Assembly: GCF_900103505.1 (NCBI RefSeq)
Contig: NZ_FNIA01000001.1
Coordinates: 62,001 to 126,000, forward strand
Length of the DNA stretch: 64,000 nucleotides
Reading direction: 5' to 3'
From: Haloarchaeobius iranensis
GTDB lineage: Archaea; Halobacteriota; Halobacteria; Halobacteriales; Natrialbaceae
This document shows, in pieces, positions 58,635-64,000 of the stretch. Each line of letters starts with the position of its first letter. Position 1 is the first letter of the stretch. The position numbers and the translations under genes were made by a program. The notes below the pieces were generated by a model. That model worked only from the letters and a program-made list of their open reading frames with translations, did not search any database and was not told where the DNA came from.

Positions 58635-59933
58635 ATGACCCCCAGCGAGAGCCGCGGAATCGACCGCCGCGAGTTCGTCAAGGCGGCGGTCGCCATCGGC
58701 GGCATGAGTGCCCTCTCTGCCTGTCTCGGTCGGTTCGGCGACGGCGCCGAGTCCATCCCGACCGGGACGGACGACCCGACCAGCCTGCCCGACCGACAGC
58801 ACGCCTGGAACGGCGCCCTCCCGAGCGACGACCACGGCAACCACGTGCTCGCCAGTCACCACGTCCTGCTGTACGCGGACTACGCCGGCGACGGGACACC
58901 CACGGCCGACGAGCGTGAGACGGTCGAATCCGCGCTCCAGAGCCTCGAACGCGCCTTCGAGTGGTCGAACGAGGGGCTGCTGTTCACCGTCGGCTACTCG
59001 CCGCGCTACTTCGACCGGTTCGACGAGTCCCTCCCCGACTCCGTGGACCTGCCCGAGCCGGCGGCGCTCACCTCGTTCGAGGACCCCGACCTCGACACGA
59101 ACGACGTCGTCGTCCACCTCGCCAGCGACAGCGGCGCGGCCCTGCTCGAGGCCGAGGAGGCCCTGAAGGGCCACAGCGACACCGCCAACGGGGTCGAGAT
59201 GGACGCTCACCTCGGCGACGTGCTCGACCTTCCCGACGAGTTCCCCGGCCGCCGGACCGGTTTCGTCGGGGGCGGGCTGCCGGCGGAGAACAGCGACGTG
59301 TCGGGCATCCCCGACGAGGCCGACGTGCCGGAGGAGTCCCCGCTCTACATGGGGTTCAAGTCCGGCTTCGACAAGAACCAGGCGACGGAGGAGGACGTCA
59401 CCATCTCCGAGGGACCGTTCGCTGGCGCGACCACCCAACACGTCTCGCGCATCCGGCTCCGGCTCGACGACTGGTACGTCGAGCAGGACCAGGACGAACG
59501 CGTCGCGGAGATGTTCTGCCCCGCCCACGCCGACGAGGGAACCGTCGAGGGCGTCGGCGAGAACCTCGGCGACGACTCCGGCGCCGGCGACTGTGCGGAG
59601 ACGGTCAGGGAGGACGCCCGCTCGGCCGGGCGCGTCGGCCACGCACAGAAGACGGCCCGGGCACGCCGTGACGGCCGGCCGATCATCCTCCGACGCGACT
59701 TCGACTCGACCGACAAGGGCGAGGCCGGCCTGCACTTCCTCGCAGTTCAGGAGGGAATCAGCGACTTCGTCGCGACGAAGACATCGATGGCGGGGGAGGA
59801 CCTGACCGACACCCCGACCATCCGCCAGCGCGTCAACAACGGCATCCAGGAGTACACGTTCGTCAAGCGACGCGGGAACTTCCTCCTGCCGCCCCGCACG
59901 CACCGTGCACTCCCGACCCCGCGCCCCGAGTAG
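58635..59933 (+). CDS. Tat-exported DyP-peroxidase-like protein (DUF7405-like)
   Basis: 432 residues. The N-terminus has the twin-arginine motif DRREFVKAA and ALSACLG, so it is probably a Tat lipoprotein (Cys at about 30). The rest follows the DyP fold: ILRRDFDSTDKGEAGLHFLA and VQEGISDFVATKTSMAG near the end match the distal Arg and final strand region, and VGHAQK may hold the proximal heme His. In place of the GxxDG motif the sequence is GFKSGFDKNQ, with Ser where the catalytic Asp should be. Related to EfeB in iron-uptake systems; heme binding and activity need testing. Confidence 0.75.
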   Translation: MTPSESRGIDRREFVKAAVAIGGMSALSACLGRFGDGAESIPTGTDDPTSLPDRQHAWNGALPSDDHGNHVLASHHVLLYADYAGDGTPTADERETVESALQSLERAFEWSNEGLLFTVGYSPRYFDRFDESLPDSVDLPEPAALTSFEDPDLDTNDVVVHLASDSGAALLEAEEALKGHSDTANGVEMDAHLGDVLDLPDEFPGRRTGFVGGGLPAENSDVSGIPDEADVPEESPLYMGFKSGFDKNQATEEDVTISEGPFAGATTQHVSRIRLRLDDWYVEQDQDERVAEMFCPAHADEGTVEGVGENLGDDSGAGDCAETVREDARSAGRVGHAQKTARARRDGRPIILRRDFDSTDKGEAGLHFLAVQEGISDFVATKTSMAGEDLTDTPTIRQRVNNGIQEYTFVKRRGNFLLPPRTHRALPTPRPE

Positions 59934-60000
59934 CCGCCGGAACCGCCGTTTCGACGGGTAAACCAGAAGCCGTTTTTCCGTCAGTCACCGAGACACGGGC

Positions 60001-61056
60001 ATGAACAGACGCACGTTCCTCGCCGCCGCGGCGGGGACGACGAGCGCCGGGCTGGCCGGCTGTTTCGGGCTGCTGGAGACACGGACAGCCGGACAGCCGC
60101 CGGTCCTCTCGGACCGCCCGGACGCCGTCTACCATCCCACGCACGTCGAGGGGATGCAGATGGAGGAGATGGGACAGTCGGGCGACTTCGCCGCCGCCGT
60201 GATGTACAGCTATCCACACCGGTTCTGGACGGTCTCCGGCTCGGCGGTCACGAAGCACTCCATCCGGTCCGACGACGCGGCCCACGTCATGGTGGCGGTC
60301 TGGGACCCCGAGACCGGGGTCGTCGTGCCCGACGCCGGCGTCAGCATCGCCGTCACGAAGGATGAAGAGGTCGTCTCCGAGGAGGTCATCTACCCGATGC
60401 TCTCCCAGCCGATGGGCTTTCACTACGGTGCGAACTTCGCGCTCGACGGCACCGCGAACTACACCGTCGAGGTCGACATCGGAGGCCTGAGCGGCGTCGA
60501 GACGACCGGCTCGTTCGACGGTCGGTTCACGGAGTCGACGAGCATCGACCTCGACCTCTCCTACAGCGAGGCCGAGAAGCAAAACATCTCCTACGAGAAC
60601 ACGCCCGACCGGGCCGGTGACCGGACCGCCGTCGACGCGATGACGATGATGGACATGCCGCTGGGAATCGCCCCGTCGCCCGACGAGCTGCCGGGAGCGA
60701 CCGTCGGTACCGCCAGCGCCGGCGACGCACAGTTCGTCGTGCAGGCGGTCGAGGCGGACCGGTTCGGCGGTGGCACCCACGTCGCCGTCTCGCCGCGGAC
60801 GCCACACAACGGGATGTTGATTCCCCGGCTCGGTCTCGAGATGACCGTCGTCCGCGACGGCGAGTCCCTCTTCGACGGGGAGCTCGGCGCAGTCCTCGAC
60901 CCCGAACTCGGCTACCACTACGCCGGCGGCCTCGACGCCCTGAAGTCCGGCGACGAGATCGAGCTCCGGGTGACCATCCCGCCGCAGGTGGCCCGCCACG
61001 AGGGCTACGAGACGGCGTTCCTGTCGTTCGAGCCGATGACGCTGCCGGTAGCGTGA
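60001..61056 (+). CDS. Tat lipoprotein, P19/Tp34-like (DUF7350-like)
   Basis: 351 residues. The N-terminus MNRRTFLAAAAGTTSAGLAG leads to the lipobox Cys (LAGC), with a twin-arginine motif (NRRTFL). The ectodomain holds Met- and His-rich patches: HPTHVEGMQMEEMG, YPHRFWTV, GFHYGANF, MTMMDMPLG and LGYHYAGG. It appears to have two beta domains of the kind seen in periplasmic iron/copper proteins P19 and Tp34. It is 67 bases after the DyP-like gene on the same strand, and P19-type proteins partner iron permeases; no permease is in the window. A metal-binding role is likely but inferred. Confidence 0.72.
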   Translation: MNRRTFLAAAAGTTSAGLAGCFGLLETRTAGQPPVLSDRPDAVYHPTHVEGMQMEEMGQSGDFAAAVMYSYPHRFWTVSGSAVTKHSIRSDDAAHVMVAVWDPETGVVVPDAGVSIAVTKDEEVVSEEVIYPMLSQPMGFHYGANFALDGTANYTVEVDIGGLSGVETTGSFDGRFTESTSIDLDLSYSEAEKQNISYENTPDRAGDRTAVDAMTMMDMPLGIAPSPDELPGATVGTASAGDAQFVVQAVEADRFGGGTHVAVSPRTPHNGMLIPRLGLEMTVVRDGESLFDGELGAVLDPELGYHYAGGLDALKSGDEIELRVTIPPQVARHEGYETAFLSFEPMTLPVA

Positions 61057-61099
61057 GTACGACACGCTTTTGTCCCGGCCACTGAAACGCCGACACGAG

Positions 61100-61321
61100 A
61101 TGGACGCTGATACCGTCAAGGAGGTCGTGGTCGCCGGCGCCTCTGTCCTGGCAGTCATCGCCGCCATGGCCTACGTCGGGATGGCCTACGGGAACGACAC
61201 GGGTGTGCTGAGTACCCAGGGAGGCCAGATGCTCGCCTACGCTATCGCCGGCTTCGTCGTCCTGATGGCCATCGTCGGCTACACGCGCCAGTACTGGCTC
61301 AACCCGGACGACGAGGAGTAA
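61100..61321 (+). CDS. Small two-helix membrane protein (DUF7472-like)
   Basis: 73 residues with two hydrophobic segments (VVVAGASVLAVIAAMAYVGM and MLAYAIAGFVVLMAIVGY) and an acidic tail. Third gene after the DyP-like and P19-like genes, 43 bases downstream, probably in the same operon. Its stop abuts that of convergent priL. Function unknown. Confidence 0.72.
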   Translation: MDADTVKEVVVAGASVLAVIAAMAYVGMAYGNDTGVLSTQGGQMLAYAIAGFVVLMAIVGYTRQYWLNPDDEE

Positions 61322-62350
61322 TCAGTCGTCGGCCGCGAGTCGCGTCTCGTAGTACGACAGCGGGTGCGCGATTGTCTCGCAGGTCTCGTCCTTGTTCACA
61401 CAGTCGCCGTACGTCTGCATGGTCGCACACGATACCGGCGGGTACGCGATCTCTCCCTCCGACGTCGCGACGCGCTCGACACCGTAGCGGATGCGCTCGG
61501 CGACCGTCTCGTCGCCCGGGTCGACGATGGCGACGACCTCCTCGGCGTGCATGCCGACCGTCGCACAGAACGACAGGAGGACGAACCAGGAGTGGTCGGG
61601 GAGCTCCTCGCCGGCGCGGGCTCGCTCGAGCAACGCGTCCATGCACGGTGGGAACGCCGCCGGGTCGACATCGGCGAACTCGGTCGGAATCGCGGGGTCC
61701 GAGAGCACGTCCTCGACGGCGGCGACGGCGTGGTCGAGCTCCGCGGCGATGGCGTCCGGCACGGCGAACGGTAGCCCGGCGGCGACCCGCTCCTCGATGG
61801 CCGCCCGGAGCAGTTCGAGCAGCTCGTCGCGTGTGACCGGCACGTCGCCGGCGGCGAGACTCCGTCGCGGGAGCCGCCAGTCCGGGTCGTCGAGGTCGGC
61901 CGCGAGCTGCAGGTACCGCGTGACGGCGACCTCGTAGCCGTCCTCGGTCGGCACCACCTCGTCCTCGAGGTCGAACTCGGCGAGGAGTCGTTCGACGGTG
62001 AGGTCGGTGTCGTTGGTGGTGAACTTGAGGTCGTCCCCGCCGTCGAGGTCGGCGAGCACGCGCTCGTGGGCGGTCGCCGCCTCGGCCTTCGCGTACGTCC
62101 GGGTGACGACGGGGTCGTCGACGAGCGAGACGACCACGCGGGCGACCGGATACGAGAGGAGTTCGATGCGGTCGTCCCCGTGTGGCTCGCCGATGGTGTG
62201 GTCGGTGAGCGCCGACACCACCCGGTCGACCGCGCGGTCGACCGCCGGCTCGTCGGGCCGGGTTACCAGCTCGCCGAGGTCGACCGCCGCCGCGTCGACC
62301 GCCTCGCGGGCGGCCGCGAAGAACGGGTACCGGGCGTGGAGACGCTCCAT
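61322..62350 (-). CDS. priL: DNA primase large subunit
   Basis: The iron-sulfur subunit of archaeal primase, 342 residues. The four cluster cysteines are recognisable in the C-terminal third: PPCMDALL, SFCATVGMH or SCATMQTYGDC, and DETCETIAHPLSYY. The N-terminus MERLHARYPFF matches the family. An upstream in-frame GTG at 62359 is possible but the ATG at 62350 fits better. PriL helps PriS start RNA primers. Its stop codon abuts the small membrane gene on the other strand. Confidence 0.92.
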   Translation of the reverse strand: MERLHARYPFFAAAREAVDAAAVDLGELVTRPDEPAVDRAVDRVVSALTDHTIGEPHGDDRIELLSYPVARVVVSLVDDPVVTRTYAKAEAATAHERVLADLDGGDDLKFTTNDTDLTVERLLAEFDLEDEVVPTEDGYEVAVTRYLQLAADLDDPDWRLPRRSLAAGDVPVTRDELLELLRAAIEERVAAGLPFAVPDAIAAELDHAVAAVEDVLSDPAIPTEFADVDPAAFPPCMDALLERARAGEELPDHSWFVLLSFCATVGMHAEEVVAIVDPGDETVAERIRYGVERVATSEGEIAYPPVSCATMQTYGDCVNKDETCETIAHPLSYYETRLAADD

Positions 62351-62490
62351 CGGCGTCACGTTCCCGCTGTGCCCGGATAAACGCGACGGTCGGTCTTACG
62401 GACGTGTACTGGGGCGAGTGCGGCAGGGTTGAGGCCGCTGTCAATCCCCGGGACGAGCCGGCGTCGGCGAGAACAGCTGCTACCGCAAAC

Positions 62491-62829
62491 AACCAGAAAG
62501 CCCCTGCTCGCTCGACAGGCGAAACGACGCAAGCGACGCGAGAGCGAAGCTCTCGCTAGTTGAGCGCGTCGCGCTCAGGCACCGCAGGAACGAGGAGCGC
62601 AGCGAGTTGCAGCCGTCGAGCGAGCAGCCCCTTTCAGCCCCACCCACCGCACCCGCACCTCACGCCTCCCCAGCCGATTCGCTCACCTCCGCTGCGCGCC
62701 GGTTCGCTCATCCCTCGCGCGGATGGCTCGACGTGCTCCCTGCGGTCGCACCATCTCACCAGCCGCGCGCCGGTCGGCTGGTCAGGTGTCGAGGAAACTC
62801 GGGAGTTTACGATTTTTGTGAACTTCCTC
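62491..62829 (-). repeat. Intergenic hairpin element, copy 3
   Basis: Reversed relative to copies 1 and 2. Read on the minus strand: an inverted repeat GTTCACAAAAATCGTAAAC (62805-62823); GGCGCGCGGCTGG (about 62762-62774); GTCGAGCCATCCGCGCGAGG then GATGAGCGA; GGCTGGGGAGG with GTGAGGTGCGG; CTGAAAGGGG; a 13-base arm (62615-62627); a loop holding triloop hairpins at 62538-62556 (8-base arms) and 62561-62577 (7-base arms); the complementary arm (62504-62516); then GGGGCTTTCTGGTTGTT. The 13-base arm pairs perfectly but its sequence differs from copies 1 and 2. It fills the gap between priL and the MaoC gene. Confidence 0.8.
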
Positions 62830-62853
62830 GGGTCGAGCGTCGTCAGAAGTCGT

Positions 62854-63288
62854 TCAGTCCGCGCCGGCCTCGGCCTCGCAGCTGCCCTCGGCGGGCTCGT
62901 GGGCGAGCGAGAGGACGACGGCCTCGCCGCAGAGGACGGTCGTGCCGTCGACGTCCGCGGTGGTCTGGACCCGGAGCTGGCCCTCCCCGAGGTCCTCGAC
63001 GACCTCGACGGTGGCTGCGACGGTGTCGCCGGGGCGGACCGGCGCGCGGAACTCGAGGTCCTGCGAGACGTACACCACGTCGCCGGGGAGGTCGGCGAGT
63101 GCGGCGCTGACGAGGCCGGCGGGGAGCATCCCGTGGGCGATGCGGCCCTCGAACATCGTCTCGGCGGCGTAGCCGTCGTCCACGTGGAGCGGGTTGTCGT
63201 CGCCGACGAGCGCGGCGTAGTCCTCGATCTCGTCCGTCGATACCGTCATGCGTGCCGTGGCGGAGTCCCCGACCGTCGCAACTGTCAT
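62854..63288 (-). CDS. MaoC-family (R)-enoyl-CoA hydratase-like protein
   Basis: 144 residues, single hotdog domain. The hydratase 2 motif is present: YAALVGDDNPLHVDDGYAAE with catalytic Asp and His, followed by GRIAHGMLPAGLVSAALADL and FRAPVRPGDTVAATVEVVED. A C-terminal EAEAGAD tail is extra. It would hydrate trans-2-enoyl-CoA in fatty-acid or polyhydroxyalkanoate metabolism. The ATG at 63288 follows a minus-strand TTTTACATG element near 63330-63340. Divergent from the alpha/beta hydrolase. Confidence 0.87.
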   Translation of the reverse strand: MTVATVGDSATARMTVSTDEIEDYAALVGDDNPLHVDDGYAAETMFEGRIAHGMLPAGLVSAALADLPGDVVYVSQDLEFRAPVRPGDTVAATVEVVEDLGEGQLRVQTTADVDGTTVLCGEAVVLSLAHEPAEGSCEAEAGAD

Positions 63289-63376
63289 GTCCGAAGGGGA
63301 ACGTCGTATCCGGTTCAAGCTAGGGGTTAACATGTAAAACGGGGTCTTTTCTATCCCGACAATCGTTGCCACGAAC

Positions 63377-64000
63377 ATGCCGACCGTTGACAACGACGGG
63401 GTGACTATCTCCTACGAGGTGGACGGACCGGAGGACGCGCCGGTCGTCGCCTTCTGCGAGGGGCTTGGCTACGCACGCTGGATGTGGCGGTTCCAGCGCG
63501 AACGACTCGAGGACTACCGGACCGTCGTCTTCGACAACCGGGGAACCGGTGAGTCCGAGGTCCCAGAGGAGCCGGAGGCGTACAGCATCGAGGCGTTCGC
63601 GAGCGACCTCGAGGCCGTGCTCGAAGCGGAAGACATCGACGAGGCGCACGTCGTCGGGGCGAGCATGGGCGGGATGACCGCACAGCAGTACGCCCATGAC
63701 TACGACCGGGCCATCTCGCTGACGCTGCTCTGTACCTCCCACGGCGGCGAGGACGCCGTCGAGACCCCGCCGGAGACACAGGAGTACATGTTCGACGTGC
63801 CCGAGGGGTACGACGAGCGCGAGGCCATCCGCTACAAGATGACGCCCGCGATGACCGAGTCGTTCGCCGCGGAGAACGAGGAACTCGTCGAGCAGATCGT
63901 CGGCTGGCGGCTCGACTCCGACGCACCGGAGGCCGCGCGGAACGCCCAAGCCGGCGCGGTCGCGGCCTTCGACAGCACGCCGTGGCTCGACGAGCTGACG
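63377..64000 (+). CDS. Alpha/beta hydrolase, cut by the window edge
   Basis: 208 residues visible, with no stop before the end. It begins MPTVDNDGVTISYEVDGPED and continues through VVFDNRGTGESEVPEEPEAY to the nucleophile elbow VVGASMGGMTAQQYA (GxSxG, Ser), then LLCTSHGG. The catalytic acid and His would lie beyond the edge. Typical of the 3-oxoadipate enol-lactonase/haloperoxidase-like group; substrate unknown. TCTTTTCTAT at about 63343-63352 is a plausible promoter for a leaderless start. Confidence 0.87.
   Translation, partial: MPTVDNDGVTISYEVDGPEDAPVVAFCEGLGYARWMWRFQRERLEDYRTVVFDNRGTGESEVPEEPEAYSIEAFASDLEAVLEAEDIDEAHVVGASMGGMTAQQYAHDYDRAISLTLLCTSHGGEDAVETPPETQEYMFDVPEGYDEREAIRYKMTPAMTESFAAENEELVEQIVGWRLDSDAPEAARNAQAGAVAAFDSTPWLDELT

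Noticed and set aside
1-64000. CRISPR arrays, insertion sequences, rRNA or tRNA genes
   Set aside because: I read both strands for regular short direct repeats, transposase or integrase motifs and tRNA T-arms and found none that hold up. The only array-like repeat is the lipA tail.

Overview
The window is a stretch of a haloarchaeal (class Halobacteria) chromosome. It is GC-rich, its proteins are acidic, and its information-processing genes are archaeal: TBP, eIF1A, Rio1, EndA, RfcC, PriL, Hjc, RNase Z and TrmG10. Surface proteins carry haloarchaeal signatures (twin-arginine lipoprotein signals, PGF-CTERM, Asp/Glu/Thr-rich linkers). Many genes have an A/T-rich TATA-like box about 24-30 bases before the start codon, as expected for leaderless transcripts. 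The species cannot be named from sequence alone.

Layout. 1-6.6 kb (minus): a 2-oxoacid dehydrogenase cluster (E1 alpha, E1 beta, E2, then E3), interrupted by a winged-helix regulator with twin palindromic operators. 7-15.6 kb: a 7TM-type sensor kinase, a tandem repeat at the 3' end of lipA, lipA, a MATE exporter, a large hairpin-rich intergenic element, a Ski2/Hel308-like helicase and a HAD phosphatase. 15.7-19.6 kb: an RDD protein, a NucS-like zinc-ribbon protein, tRNA splicing endonuclease endA and trpS. 19.8-29.4 kb: a PGF-CTERM surface protein, rio1 and eif1A, a lipoprotein, a DUF460 nuclease-fold protein, a decaying DUF2178/XRE pair, a PhzF protein and rnz. 29.5-35.3 kb: an exported region with a DUF4382 lipoprotein, a 1109-residue subtilase ending in a cohesin-like and a dockerin domain, and a membrane-anchored cohesin protein. 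35.3-42.4 kb: rfcC, a thioesterase, trmG10, tbp, a receiver/PAS/GAF kinase, two small membrane proteins and hisG.

42.5-44.0 kb is an AT-rich island with two Tat-exported proteins of unknown function, one split by a frameshift. It is followed by a SpoIIM-family protein, another copy of the intergenic element, an MtaD/DadD-type deaminase, a pilin-like gene that reads into its neighbour, an acidic secreted protein, an Asp/Glu racemase, an HTH-10 regulator, a PAS/GAF kinase, ahcY, a long coiled-coil membrane protein, hjc, a SWIM protein and a small membrane-protein/regulator operon. 58.6-61.3 kb is a DyP-like/P19-like exported redox or metal cluster. The window ends with priL, a third copy of the intergenic element, a MaoC-type hydratase and a truncated alpha/beta hydrolase.

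Two observations stand out. (1) A family of intergenic elements (about 11.7-12.1, 44.8-45.1 and 62.5-62.8 kb, with a degenerate relative at 24.7-24.9 kb) shares the frame AAAG-GGG-stem-loop-stem-GGG-CTTT. The inner stem sequence differs between copies but pairing is kept, and the copies are studded with triloop hairpins. (2) A predicted cell-surface protease assembly pairs a cohesin- and dockerin-bearing subtilase with an adjacent membrane-anchored cohesin.
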